This document shows, in pieces, positions 33,079 to 45,073 of a stretch of DNA of 64,000 nucleotides. Each line of letters begins with the position of its first letter. Position 1 is the stretch's first letter. The translations under genes were made by a program, and so were the position numbers. The notes under the pieces were generated by a model, which was not told the origin of the DNA, ran no database searches, and saw nothing but the letters and a program-made list of their open reading frames with translations. This DNA comes from Arachis hypogaea (taxonomy: Eukaryota > Streptophyta > Magnoliopsida > Fabales > Fabaceae): assembly GCF_003086295.3 (NCBI RefSeq), contig NC_092052.1, positions 26,449,427 through 26,513,426 of the forward strand. The letters run 5' to 3'.

Positions 33079-35426
33079 ATATTCAAAGTAGTGAGCCAGG
33101 ATTTACCAGTGCTACTCCGTCCACTTTTGAATCAGTTAGATCTTAAGAATAGTCAGAGTCGATGCCGTCGCCACAACCGCAGTCCCAACCGCAAACGCAA
33201 ACGCAGCCACCATTGCGGCCGCCGCTGTCACTACGCAGTGATTAGAACAATGAAGGAACTAGATCTAAGAGGAGGAGAGGCAAAACAATTGTTGCTGATG
33301 AGTCACCTAATTCTGGCCAATTTAAGGAACCAGGTACAGGTAACACTAAAAAACCTGTTAGACCTAGATCTTCGACTTGGGAGCATTTTAAAAAAGATGA
33401 AAGTGGTCCTAAACCTAGGGCTATATGTAAGTGGTGTGGAGGATCTTATGCGGCTAATTCACATAAAAATGGTACTAGCAATCTTAAAAGTCACTTGTTG
33501 AGTCAGTGTAGAAAATTTTCAAAAGATTCACTTGATCCCACACAAAAAACACTTGTTATGTAGCAACTTAAAAAAGAAGGAAATGGGATGGGTAATTATT
33601 TGACTACTGTGTTATTTGATCTTGATTTATGTAGACAAGCTCTTGTTAGAGTGATAATCGTAGATGAGTTGCCTTTTAGATTTGTTGAAGGAGAAGGGTT
33701 CATTATTTTATGAGTGTTTTTTAGCCAAAACTCCATATTTCGGGCAGGATATCAGTTGCTAGGGATTATTAGAACTTGTTCATGAATGAAAAACAAAAGT
33801 TAAAGAGTGTCTTTATAAACTCAAATCAAAGTGTGTGTTTGACCACTGATTGTTGGACTTCTGTACCAAATCTAAACTATCTTTGCCTCACTGCACATTT
33901 TATTGATCAAGATTGGAAGTTGCAAAAGAGAATTCTTAACTTTTGTTTCATCAAGAATCATAAAGGTAAAACAATTGGTAGGAAGATAGAAAAATGTCTT
34001 TTAAATTGGGAAATAAGTAGAGTCTTTAGCATCACAGTTGATAATGCTAGTTCAAATGATGTTTCCATTTGTTACTTGAAAGGTAGAATGGAGGATTGGA
34101 ATTCACATCCTTTAAAAGGTGAACATTTGCATGTTAGGTATTGTGCTCATATCTTGAACTTGATGGTAAATGATGGTTTGAAGGATATGCATTCTTTAAT
34201 TAGTAAAATTAGGAATGCTGTTAGATATGTTCGTGCTTCTCCTAGTCGCATGGATAGGTTTAAAAGTTGTATTAAAGAGGCTAGGATCCAAGACTGCTCT
34301 TGTGTGTAATTAGATGTCCCCACTAGGTGGAATTCCACTTACATGATGCTTGATAATGCTTTAAAATTCCAAAAGGCCTTTAAGAGATTAAGTGAGAGGG
34401 ATGCTGAGTTTGTAATGATGCAAGGGAAATTCCAAAGAATGAAGATTGGGATAATGCAAGATGCTTTGTGAGGTTTTTGAAGATTTTTTCTGATGTAACA
34501 AAAAAAGTCTCGGGCTCTACATTTGTGACATCTTCTTCATATTTTCAGCACTTTTGTTCAATTCTTAGTTCTTTGAAGACTTGGGCTTATAATCATGACA
34601 TATTACTTGAGGGTATGACTACAAAAATAAAGGCTAAGCATAATAAATATTGGGGTAACTAGAGGAACATGAATATGATGATTTTGTTGTTGGGTACTTG
34701 ACCCTAGATACAAGATTAAGTTTGTTGAGTGGAGTTTTCAAAGGTTGTTTGAGAAGGACGATGCTGCTTTCTTATGTGATAAGGTGAATGAAGTATTCAA
34801 TGGCTTGTTTAATAGCTATAGGGTTGCTCTCAATAGTGATCAAGCACACCAATCTGCACAACACAGCCAAGATGTGGATATGGATGATAGTGCCTTTGAT
34901 GATGTTCGCTTTGCAGCAACGTTTGAAAATAATGTACAAGCAAGTGAGAGTGTCAACACAAATGAAGTGGATTTATATCTCATGGAGTCCTTGGAGAAAC
35001 CAGTTGATCCAAGTAGTTTTGATATTTTAACTTGGTGGAAAGTGAGCTCTAATAATTACAAATATCCTGTTCTAAGTCAAATTACGAGGGATATTCTAGC
35101 TATGCCGGTGTCAACGGTTGCTTCTGAATCCGCTTTTAGCACTGGAGGTAGAGTGCTTAATAAATATAGAAGCTCTCTTACCCCAAAAACTGTTGAAGTT
35201 TTGATTTGTACACAAAATTGGTTTCGAGCCAATTCATTGCCAATTGACCTTGAGAAAGGTAATGTTCTTTATTATTATGTTTTATTCTATCTACATATAT
35301 TGATTAATTTTACTACTTGATAACATGTTTAAGTTACTAATATTTATTTTATTATATTTTATTGTAGAACTTGAGGCAATTCCTCAACTAATAGATGAAG
35401 AAGACTCTAATGATGAATCTGATTAG
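33079..35426 (+). pseudogene. hAT transposase (BED zinc finger / hAT dimerisation type)
   Basis: hAT transposases bind the element ends and move it by cut and paste. An exon starts after TTATCATAG at 33078/33079. A BED-type zinc finger shows CKWC at 33426-33437 and H-X4-C at about 33492-33509, preceded by the typical Trp (STWEHFKKDE). The RNase H-like catalytic fold follows (CLTTDCWTS with Asp near 33845, then FSITVDNASSND near 34030, later LDVPTRWNSTYMML). The C-terminal hAT dimerisation domain is well kept (FDILTWWKVSSNNYKYPVLS, VSTVASESAFSTGGRVL, about 35020-35220). A last intron with GT at 35259 and AG at 35366-35367 joins to a final exon ending TAG at 35426. Lesions are in-frame stops at about 33145-33240, 33561 and 34307 and several frameshifts, so it is dead. 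Confidence 0.85.
35259..35367 (+). other. Last intron of the hAT transposase pseudogene
   Basis: GT...AG boundaries, AT-rich, 109 bp. Splicing keeps the frame (DLEK to ELEAIPQLIDEED) and leads to a stop at 35424-35426. Confidence 0.65.
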
Positions 35427-35858
35427 TGATCGGTGCTTCACCTCTCAGCTTGGAATTTTTTATGTTATATTTTTATTAAGACTTTGTTATGTTATTTAAT
35501 TTTGTGTTGTTGAGACTTGTTTAGTTGTTTTTATGTTGAAGAAATTATTATTCAAGACTTGTTGAATAGGTTGGATTGTTGGATATTTAGACATGTTGCT
35601 TTATAATGTTTGATGGAAATTACGTTTTATTATTATGTTGGATTGTTGGACAGGTTATTAACTCTATAATTAAGTTATTATTTTTTATTTAAAAAATCAC
35701 AAATCTAAACTAATCCAAACCGCTTGTAATCAGATCGGATCGGATCGGATTTTGAAAAAAATTCATCTGATCCAAACCGCACCGCACATAAATTAAGGAT
35801 TTGGATTGGATAACTTTTTCCTTTAAAACCGAACCAAACTGCACCGCAAACACCCCTA

Positions 35859-35866
35859 TCAGAGAC
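35859..35866. other. Right 8-bp target duplication of the hAT element
   Basis: TCAGAGAC directly follows AACACCCCTA and equals the left copy at 18052-18059. Confidence 0.92.
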
Positions 35867-37301
35867 AAGATATAGAGACATGGATAACGAATGTTTAAAA
35901 AGTATTTGGAGGCAGAGACATTGACACTGAACACATTATCTCCGGGACAGTTTTTTATATTTTTGTGTCCACTCTTTTACGAAGGACAACGATGGACACA
36001 GGATTTGGGAAAATGGACGCGGAATTTTTTATGAATTTTTTTCCTTTTTTTCCATAGATATTTTTTATTATTCCACACTATTACCCCTTCTTATTTTCCC
36101 TAATTTGAGCTTCTTCTCTACATCGTTGTTCTCAGAGAGGTACTTGCTCTTTTTCTATCTCTGCGTTCTTCTTTTTTCTCTTTTTTTTTTTTCAAGTACT
36201 CTCTTCTTCTTGTAGAACTTCGTACTTGGCTGGATAATTTCTTCCTTCTTATCATTCTTACTTTAATACCATTTTTACTTTGTTGGTTCATAGACCAATT
36301 CTTCTTGTAATTTCCTTTATTCCTATGTACTCCTCCGTACTTCTATGTACTCCTATGTATTCTTTCATACTCTCATTCTTTATTAAATTAGTTTGTACTT
36401 GATGCGAAAAATTTGGAATTACATGGCTATTTTAGTCATTTCATATAATATTTTAGTCTTGACCATGTGTATCTAAACAAAATAATGGACATTACATTAG
36501 TGTCTTGTACATCATATCCAAATACAATATACAAAAAATAATTTTTAGTGTCTTTATTTTATTGCTCCGTCTCAATATCATATTTTATCCTGGTTCCAAA
36601 AAAAATGCAGAGTTAGACCATTTTTTTTGGATGGTGCCAGGCCCACAAAGGGCCCAAAGAACAACAAACGGACTAACCACCCATGACCCACCCGACCCGG
36701 AGATCATTCCTAATCAGTTCCCTTGGGCACCGTTCCTCCTTAGCTGCCCAATGAAGCCCGAACCCTCGCCACTGTCTCCTAATGCTTACAGACGCCTAAA
36801 TCTCGTTTCGGTTTGGCGTAACTCCGTCGTAGGGTCTGAGACTGTCCCCACTTCATGGGCAATTTGAGCTTCCGGTTTGCTTCCGCAACATCAGCGTTAG
36901 CTCCAGGATCTCGTTGCCGCTCCCCATCTTCTAGCAGCAGCAGCCAACGAGAGGTTGAGTCACTGTCTCTTTAACTGCGATGAGAGTCCATCTGCCACGC
37001 CCCATCACAGCCTACCGATTGCACTCTTACTCGTTATAGTAGTCGTCCACACATGCATCCAACACAACCTTGCCGAACTACCAACCACTCACCTGAAACC
37101 CATAAATCCAAGTCAAATAGCCCGCCTTTGTAACTCCTACAACATGCAGCAACCTTTGTAGCCCCGTTTGTGTCATCTCCAAACTCTGCCTCTGCTTTCC
37201 CAAATACCTCCTGCTATCAGTCATGGTCTATTTGCCAGTCTTGAAATAGCAAAATTATCCTTTCGGAGAATGTTTCTGATGGACAGTGGGTTATACGTGA
37301 T
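35867..37301. other. Gene-free stretch between hAT and LINE
   Basis: 35867-36600 continues the AT-rich sequence into which the hAT inserted (GACATGGATAACG, GACACTGAACAC words). 36610-37250 is more GC-balanced, with AGGCCCACAAAGGGCCC and CCCACCCGACCCGG, but no long ORF or domain. It could be LINE 3' flank or an old gene fragment; I cannot tell. Confidence 0.4.
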
Positions 37302-37874
37302 TCAATTCTGGCGGAGAGATCTCTGACCTGTGAGCTTTGACACTTCATGCGCTAATGAGTTTGCTTCTCTGGGTACCCAGGTAAAACCATAACTTAGAAT
37401 CCCTCTTGCTAAATGTAGTATGTCTTCTAGTATAACTTGAATTTTTGCAATTGATGTATGTGACTTTAGTGCCTGGATGAGTATCTGATTATCAGATTCT
37501 ATGATAACTTTCTGCATTTGGAAATTCTGTGACATAATTAAAGCTGTCCTAACCGCTAATGCCTCCGCAGCTAATGGCAAAGTGGCGACTATGAAGGAGT
37601 TAATTCCTGAGAGAAGGGTTCCATTGTGGTCTCTGAACACCGCTGCCGTAGCTCCTAAAGAATGTGCTTCAACAAATGCTGCATCAACGTTGCGTTTGAT
37701 CCAACCTTCCAGTGGTGGTCTCCAAGTAACCCTGCTGCCTGTTCTTGTTATATTAGTTGAAACCTTTGCTGGTACCTCTGTCATATCCATAAATTCCAAT
37801 TCTATTAGTTTAGCTTTGCAAATCACCAATATAGGATTATGATTGGTCTTCTGATATACTGCTAGATTTCTCAC
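37302..37874 (-). pseudogene. RNase H domain of LINE ORF2
   Basis: A plant L1 type C-terminal RNase H domain. GWIKRNVDAAF carries the first Asp, AAEALAVRTAL the Glu and IIESDNQILIQAL the next Asp, followed by FTWVPREANSLAHEVSKL. The start of the domain proper is around RPPLEGWIKRN (about 37715). It is open to its own stop, but separated from the upstream zf-RVT part by a stop at 37875-37878. Confidence 0.85.
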
Positions 37875-37877
37875 TTT

Positions 37878-38781
37878 TCATATCTCCCAAACTAGAAAAC
37901 TAACCTTACTGCTGTAAAAATCGTAATTAGCCTCTACATTCAGCCTTATATTTCCTAGAAAATCCATCATCCACTTACCAAAAGAAAAAAATGTTAGGAC
38001 CGTAGGACAGCATTGAATTTGGGCTCTAAACCAAGCTGTCCTTGTCCAGGGACATAGCAGCAATGCATGCTCACTGGACTCTGGTTCCTGCAAACAAATA
38101 GGACAAATAGGGGTGTTAGTTATTCTTTTAATAAAAAGACTTTCAAAAATAGGTAGTATGTTATGTGAAGCCCGCCATAAAAAGGTTCTGATTTTCTGAG
38201 GAACTCTTAATTTCCAAATTTCGTGCCATAAGTATTTTAGGTCTTCATTGGTAGATGGGTTATTATTACCGACGCTCCTTTCATTCCTAGCAACATGATA
38301 TCCCATCTTGATAGTGTAAATGCCATTCGATCTGAAAGGCTAGCTGAGCCTATCCTCCATTCCAAAAAATACTTACTGGGGTTCTAATGATTTTATCGAC
38401 CGAAGCTTCATCAAAATGCATCTTTAACTTATTCATATTCCACCCCTCTCCTACAAGAATCAGATCCTTCACAAACTTAGAATTAAGGTTTCTAACGACA
38501 AGCTCCTTATCCATATTCATTACCCACTTATCTTCCAGAATTCTTACTCGCTCTCCATTCCTTATCAACCATCTTTCATTTCTCAAAAGAAAATCCCTGC
38601 CATGAACAATACTTTTCCACATCCATGATGCTGCCCTTCCTGCCTTAGCATATTTAAAATTATCGTTTGGAAAGTAAATAGCTTTTAGTACCTGAACCCA
38701 AATTGCATTAGGATTTTCCAAAATTCTCCACACTTGTTTTGCCAAATGTGCTATATTCAGACTATATAAATCCTTGAACAC
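37878..38781 (-). pseudogene. Connector and zf-RVT region of LINE ORF2
   Basis: The upper part (38781-38350) has the usual plant L1 sequence after RT (LAKQVWRILENPNAIWVQVLKA, SWMWKSIVHGRDFL, GERVRILEDKWV). The lower part (38306-37878) contains the cysteine motif WRASHNILPIFESLFIKR...CPICLQEPESSEHALLLCPWT of the zf-RVT family. A frame change lies between 38350 and 38306. Confidence 0.8.
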
Positions 38782-38817
38782 AATACCTCCATCCTTTTTA
38801 CTGGCACATATCTTATC

Positions 38818-40254
38818 TCAACTCTTCCAATGAATACCTCTTTCCTTTTCTGAAGAGGCCCACCAAAATTTGGCAATTTTCCTACTAATACATTTACAAA
38901 AACCTTTAGGAAAAAGAACCACATTCATAGTATAGGAAGGTAACACTTGAACTATTGACTTAATGAGGACCACTTTTCCAGATTGATTAAGGAGTTTTTG
39001 TTTCCAACTCCCTAGCTTATCCACCACTATGTCCTCAATTCAACTGAGAGCACTATTCTTTGATCTTCCCCAGTGAGCTGGAAGCCCAAGATACTTACCT
39101 GGTTTATCCCAAGCTGACAAATCCAAAATCTCTTCTATCTCTACTCTATTCCTAATCGAAATCAGGTTTCCAAACGTGATCCCAGATTTGTCCAAGTTGA
39201 TTTGTTGTCTGAGGCTTCAGTGTACATGTTCAAAATGGTAATGAGCTGATAGATTTTCTCCTCACTATCTTTTGAGAAAATTATACAGTTATCAGCAAAA
39301 AGGAGGTGTGAAATAGCTCGTGCAGTAGGAGCGATAGGGGATCCCCCTGCCTAAGACCCCTCTGCGGCTCAATGGTCATCGACAAAATTCCATTAATCTT
39401 AATCTTATAACGTACTTGGCTCGCACACTTCATCAACATCTTTATCCAGTGCGGGTTAAACACAAAAGCCCTCAAAGTTGCTTCTAAGAATAACCACTCC
39501 ATCCTATAATATGATTTATTCATATCAATCTTAATAGCTAAGTTCTTGGAGGCATACGTCCCTTTTCTATTCAAATCATGGAACATTTCCTGCACTACCA
39601 AGTTATATTGAATCATGCGTCCTTCCACAAAAGCACTCTGGATGGGGATATGATCTTATCAATTATTTTTCTCAGCCTAATAACCAACACTCTAGAAATA
39701 ATCTTATAAATAAAGTTGTAGTAGCTGATCGGCCTAAGCAAATTAAGGGTTTCTGGGTGATTAGTCTTAGGAACCAAAACTATAAAGGTTTCCCCAACAC
39801 TGCTTGGTAAATTCCCATCGTGAAAAAAACTCTTAACAACATCACAAACCTCTTTACCAACAATTATCCAGTACTTTTGATAGAAGAGACCATTTAAACC
39901 GTCTGGTCCTGGTGCCTTGAGACTTCCCAGACTGAAAGTAGCCTCTTTGATTTCCAGATCTGTAATCTCCTTCATGAGCTCCTCATTTATATCCTCAGTC
40001 ACTCTAACAGGAATATGGCGAATGCAAGCAGTCATATCTAAATGCTCCGATGCCTTAAAAAGATCTTGAAAGTGACCTGCTGCTAGGTTGAGAATATCCA
40101 TTTCCCCACACACCCAATTTCCTGCAGAGTCCTTTAATCTTTCTATCATATTTCCATCTCTTCTTTGGATGGTAGTGGCGTGGAAGAAGGATGTATTCTT
40201 TTTCCCAAATTTTAACCACTTTACCCTCGATCTTTGACCCCAATATTTCTCCAA
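38818..40254 (-). pseudogene. Reverse transcriptase of LINE ORF2
   Basis: Recognisable RT blocks are KAPGPDGLNGLFYQKYW, PKTNHPETLNLLRPIS, IKIDMNKSYYRMEWLFLEATL and PQRGLRQGDPLS. The region that should carry the YADD catalytic motif is interrupted: the frame ends at about 39281, and a damaged match lies around 39290-39270 (FLLITV). Downstream thumb sequence (LGSWKQKLLNQSGKVVLIKSI) resumes at about 39015. Stops and at least two frame changes are present. Confidence 0.85.
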
Positions 40255-40480
40255 TTTAAGTCTGTTAATCTCCTCCTACTGAGTCTCTGTATAATAGCTT
40301 TAAATTTTCTATTTCAACATCTGCCCTCTTAAAACTGACTCTACTCCATTTGACCAATTCCTTCTTACAGTTTTGTGTCCTTCGATTCAGATTAGTCCAG
40401 TGTTCAACCCAAAGTTGCCAGAATTGCTCCATCCTTTCTTAATTACAGTCTCACAGTCAGCATGATCCACCCAAAATGCC

Positions 40481-41182
40481 TCAAAATTTAAAATTTTTAC
40501 TCCTTCTACCTCTAGGATTAACGTTGAGAACTAGAGGAGTATGATCCAAACTAATAGGTGGTAAGGCTGAGAGCGTGGCATGTTGGAACGCTTTTCTCCA
40601 TTCCCAGTTGACAAGAACCCTATCTAACCTTTCCTTAGTGACATAACCATTCGTTGGATTACTAAACCACGTGTATTTCATCCCTTGAAGGTCCAAATCC
40701 AGGAGAGCATTCTCATGTACAAAATTCCTGAAAGCTACAATCTGATTACTCGGTTTAGGATGCAGACCTACCTTCTCATCTTGCAAAATTATGTCATTAA
40801 AGTCCCTGATCAACACTCTTGGCTGTGCCAAATTACTATTCACAACAGTTAATTCCTTCCATTACTCCTTCCTTTTCTTGTAATCTGGATGACCATAAAC
40901 AAAAGTAGCCTCCCAATCCATATCATTGCCACTTCTAACCTTAGTTTTAATAAAATTATCACACCAAGCATAAACATGAATATTTACATTACTCTTCCAA
41001 AAGATACAAAGTCTCCCGGATAGCCCCCTGGACTCTACACAAAACATGTTATCAAAACATAACTTTCTCCTAATTCTATCACAACTTGGTTTACTAGCTT
41101 TGGTCTCCATAAGGAACAAAATGGACGGCCTGTGATATTTACAGATACTTTTCAATTCCTGTACTGTCGAAGGGGCCGCCAT
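40481..41182 (-). pseudogene. Endonuclease domain of LINE ORF2
   Basis: An AP-endonuclease-like domain that nicks target DNA. The N-terminal part reads TVQELKSICKYHRPSILFLMETKA with the catalytic ME(T) motif, then LCIFWKSNVNI. After a stop near 40862 the second part has IRDFNDIIL (usually GDFN), KYTWFSNP (T-W motif), KERLDRVLVNWEW (LDR) and SLDHTPLVLNV (S-DH). The order of motifs is complete. Confidence 0.85.
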
Positions 41183-41488
41183 TCCTCAACAGTTTCAGCT
41201 AACAACAATCATGGCTGATGGTGGGCACGTCAAGACCCACCTCCTTAGCCATGTCTGTTTCAGTAGCATTTTTGTACTTCTTACCTGGTTGTTGCATACT
41301 AATTTCGTTAGATTCCTTCCTTTCCTCTATATAATCTCCTCATTTTCCATCTTTTGAATCATGGTTCTGGTACCTGCAGTGACAATTCTTTTTACTTTTG
41401 GTTTTTCCCTGTAGCTCCACAGCTGATTTGCATTCTTACTTATACATTCTGCCTCCCTTACTGTTGGTTCCAATATTTCGTCGTTAAG

Positions 41489-42828
41489 TTAATGGTTTTG
41501 CTGAGTCCCCTTCTTGCCAAAAAGCATGTTCAACTCTTCTCTTATTGTTAAACGCCTGTTATTATCATTGCCTCCTTCTTTTACCTGCAGGTGTCTTGTC
41601 TCTTCCTCAGTAACCATCAGCCCAGCTAGGTCGACCTCATTCTTTGTTGTTCTCAAGAGAAAAGGTAGAGCCTCGTTATTTTCATTGGCTTGTGCAAGGT
41701 CCAGACGCGTCGCATCATTTTGCCCGACTTCCGAATTCACTTCTCTTGCCACTTGGAGCTTATCCTTCCCTTTCCTCATCCTGTTGATAACGTTAGCTGG
41801 CATCTCACCCAAACCTAAATGTTTCTCTTCAGAAATAACACGCCTGGTTGACAAACTAACTGATTCATCATCGAGCTGCTTCCTAGAACCCTGGCTCTCT
41901 CTAAGCAGGATATTTTGTTGCTCCAGGTTACACTAAAAAATGTTCTGAAACCCTCACCCTGCTCTGTTACCCGTACAGCTTTCATCTACCCAATTCTCCT
42001 CCGAAGTCTCCGTTTTTCCACGCTCACCTTCACACGCTAGTTTATCATCTGTAGACTCTCTGTTTTTCTCATCTTGACGCTGCTCTGCACCTATAACTAA
42101 AATGGCCTTAGCTCTGTTGACCCCAATCACGGAGCATACCTTGGTTTCAATGGGTCCCAACAAGCAGTTGCTATTGAATTTTTGCACTCTTTCTTATTAT
42201 GACCAAGGATTCCATAGTTTAGGCAATAGCTATCCTGAATCCTTTCATATTTTAGGTCAACCCACAGATCATGAAGATTTTCTCTTGCTAGCCAAAAACC
42301 AGTAGGTAAAGGCTTAGTGACATTCAAAGTTACCTTAACCCTCAAAAAGGTTCTCTGAAGGCTGTTGTTCCATCATGAATTTTCTGTTTCCATCACAACA
42401 CCTAGTCTTCTACCAATAATTTCAGCTGTTCTGGTCGTTATGTAATGAAGCAGGAGCCCATGTATTTGTACCCATAATTCGATATATTTTGTGATTGATA
42501 TTGTGTATACTGATTGTCTGCCATTCCAAATCTGCAGGTTGAGAAGATTTTCTCTGTTGCTCCAAGGTCCAGCTTTGCGTATCTGAACACCTTTGCTAGC
42601 ATCCCTGAAGCTGATGAGAACCTTGTTTCTGCCGACATCTGAAATCGCTGCTCCTTTCGGATTTCCCAAAATTTCCAGAAGTGCTGCTTTGCACGTCCTG
42701 AAGCTAACTTCTTTGTCAGAGATAATCTTGCCCACCATATTCAAATTTCCTTCAATAAAGCTATCTTCATATTCTGGATTGAGACGAACCACTTCACCTT
42801 CGAACGACTTATCCTCTTCTTGAGTCAT
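41489..42828 (-). pseudogene. ORF1 of the LINE
   Basis: The ATG at 42828 opens a domain typical of plant L1 ORF1 (DUF4283-like: KGVQIRKAGPWSNRENLLNLQIW, ELWVQIHGLLLHYIT, GRRLGVVMETE), stopped at 42373. A second segment (42345-42127) continues with VKVTLNVTKPLPTGFWL and a zinc knuckle remnant, YCLNYGILGHNKKEC, in which the second Cys is replaced by Tyr. A polar tail reaches 41489. ORF1 proteins bind the LINE RNA. Confidence 0.75.
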
Positions 42829-44892
42829 GTTTAGAGATACAAAGATAGAAGAAACAAAATTATCGTACTAGAGATAAATTAAAGACTCTCCTTAACCGAA
42901 GAAGATTCTCCTTAAGAGAATTAAGGCGGTCGTCACCGCTTAGTTGATAAGAGTTAGGCCATTTACTTCAAATTTGTTTGATGGTAAAGAAAATAAAGAA
43001 TTTCAATGGTTGAAGTTTCAGTGGGTTTTGCCCACAGTTATTCTGTACAGCATATAAAATTAACCATTATGGAGGATTATTGTTTGTTTAAATTAAGTTG
43101 CCCTAGCTTATGGGGATTACCAATAATATACAAAAGATAAAACTTAAAAGATGAAAAGAAAGATAAGTAAAGGAATGTAATGTGGGTCCAAGGATATATT
43201 TCTTGGGTGATTCTTAATCCTTTTTCTCTGCTGCACTCTTTTTTCCTCTTGTGTATTCCAAACAAATAAGCCTCGAGCCTATTTACTTATAAATTCAAAT
43301 CGGCTAAAATAGCAGTTATTAGGGAGGATTAACACAAGACTTAAATGTTCGAAATTTATTTTTCTTAAGTATAAGGTTTTGAATTTTGTTTATTACTTGG
43401 AAAATCTTATTAGTACGTATACCGTAACCTTAACGGCATTAAAGTTCCGCCAAACCTTCTTAAGTTAGTTTTCAAAAAAATAAAATAAATAAAAAATAAA
43501 AGAGCCAATATCTCCCAAATACGTCCTTAACATATGGTACCAAACAAAAATATTATACGTATTTGTATATATTTATATATTATTATATATTTTAATATAT
43601 GTTTTAAATAAATAATTAATTTAGTTATTGATTTTTTATATACATAGTTGGTTGACAAAAATATTAAGCATGAGTGATGGCTCTCCCTAATATGAATTTG
43701 TCCATATCGTTGAGTCTTGTTGGAGTTAGATTCGCATCACCTTTCTTTTAGACGTCCAAGAAATAAAAAACTAGGAAATTAACTACTCTAGCTTTTCCTT
43801 AAGTTATAGTTAATTCCCTTTAAAAATTAGAAAACAAGAAAAAAATAAAAATAATAGCTAGGCAAAGTGATGAAATTGGATGTGGGTCATGTGGTTTTCC
43901 AACTTACCATGTTTAGTTTTGATAAGCCAAAAAATGAGTAGGAAAAAAAAAGGGAGAAGAAACAGAGGGACGACGAAAAGGGAGAGTGGCTTGTAACTAA
44001 TAAAAGTGCCGCAGATCTTATGAATATCTTGTGAAGTATAGCGACGTCGCATGCATGTTAGGCTTGAGTCTTCACCGAACAGTGCGTTACTTTATCACCT
44101 CATAAATGAGGTTTTTTATTTAAATATATAAAAATACTATTACTTTTAGCAATACGTAAAATCTGAAAAAGTTGATTGAATACATAATTGTAACTATTTC
44201 GTAACACCCTAATGCATATATGGTTCAAGGTGCTTCTTGCATGAGGTTCTAGAATATTGAGTTTTTGTTCTCAATGGTGCGAAGTTTGGGATGCTAACGT
44301 TGAAGAGTTTTCTATGGTAATACTTACAGGTAGATATTGATAAGAATTCTATTAGATATACAATGGGATACAAACAATGTGAATAATTGAGTGTATTCGA
44401 AGTCTATTAAAATAAAAAATATTTTATTTTATTTATTTATCACAACTCTAATATCTCATTTTTTACATTTTTCTCTTTTTATTGAAGCAGCTTTACTCTC
44501 CTTCTCTATCGCACTGTTATCAATGTATCTCACTTCCGTTGCTACCGTCTAAAGAAGCAATACGCTGCACCGTCGTTGCACCTGTTTCTCCTATATGTGT
44601 TGCGCCATTTCTGTGTGTGCTCCCTGCAACTGATGCTGTCGCTGCACCTTCTTTTTTCCTGCGTCGTTCTTCCTGCTCTCGATGTCGCTGCTGTACCTTC
44701 TTCTCCCATGCGTCGCACCGCCGTTGTGCGCCTTCTTCTCCCCTCCGTGACGTCACACTGTCGCCGAGCTAGAGGCCTTGTTCTGTCGCTGCTCCAATGC
44801 TGCACCTCTACCCTTACTTCTTCCATGCTGCTGCGTCGTGTCTTCGCAACTTCCATCGCATGCTGCTTTGCTTCGTTCACCTAAATGATATG

Positions 44893-45073
44893 ATCCAAAT
44901 AAACATCCACATCTTAGTAAAAAGAATCATCTACATACATAGTAAAAGTGAACATCCTGCGGAGCATATGCATGCTGAATCAAACGAATCAAGTAAAATA
45001 TCATGGTATATCCAAATAAACATCTACTTTAGAATGAAAAAAATCATCCACATACATAGTAAAATGAACATCC
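44893..45073 (+). repeat. Imperfect direct duplication (~65 bp units, 114 bp apart)
   Basis: TCCAAATAAACATC ... CATACATAGTAAAA ... GAACATCC occurs at about 44893-44957 and again at 45007-45072 with small differences. Confidence 0.65.

Larger units (their letters stand above)
18060..35858 (+). mobile_element. hAT-superfamily DNA transposon, enlarged by nested LTR elements
   Basis: The ends are TAGGGGTGTT and AACACCCCTA (perfect 10-bp terminal inverted repeats) inside an exact 8-bp duplication. Subterminal regions hold repeated CCGAACCGC/GGTTCGG words on both sides (18185-18235 and 35760-35850) and GGATCGGATCGGATC at 35734-35750, the type of sites hAT transposases bind. The hAT body proper is about 18060-18969 plus 33009-35858. 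The transposase is a pseudogene on the plus strand at the right. The ~14 kb between belongs to inserted elements C, A and B. Because both ends and the duplication are intact, all insertions came after the hAT landed. Confidence 0.9.
37302..42828 (-). mobile_element. L1-type non-LTR retrotransposon (LINE), degenerate
   Basis: On the minus strand the order is ORF1 (42828-41489) with an N-terminal RNA-binding-like region and zinc knuckle remnant, then ORF2 with endonuclease (41182-40481), reverse transcriptase (40254-38818), zf-RVT cysteine motif (about 38200-38060) and RNase H (37874-37302). About a dozen stops or frame changes separate the parts. No poly-A tail or target duplication could be placed, so true ends are uncertain; 42829-42960 may be 5' UTR. 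Confidence 0.85.

Noticed and set aside
33091..33501. 136-codon ORF at the start of the hAT gene
   Set aside because: Wrong frame. The frame with the BED finger (CKWCGGSYAANSHKNG) is the real one.
36505..37161. ORFs of 120 and 68 codons upstream of the LINE
   Set aside because: Different frames, no recognisable domain and composition of degraded sequence; reported only as an unassigned stretch.
39281..39628. LINE RT as possibly functional
   Set aside because: The YADD-region frame is lost and many stops separate the domains.
44482..44884. Overlapping ORFs of about 100 codons on both strands
   Set aside because: Low-complexity CT-rich DNA gives open frames in several phases; no conserved motif and no gene context.
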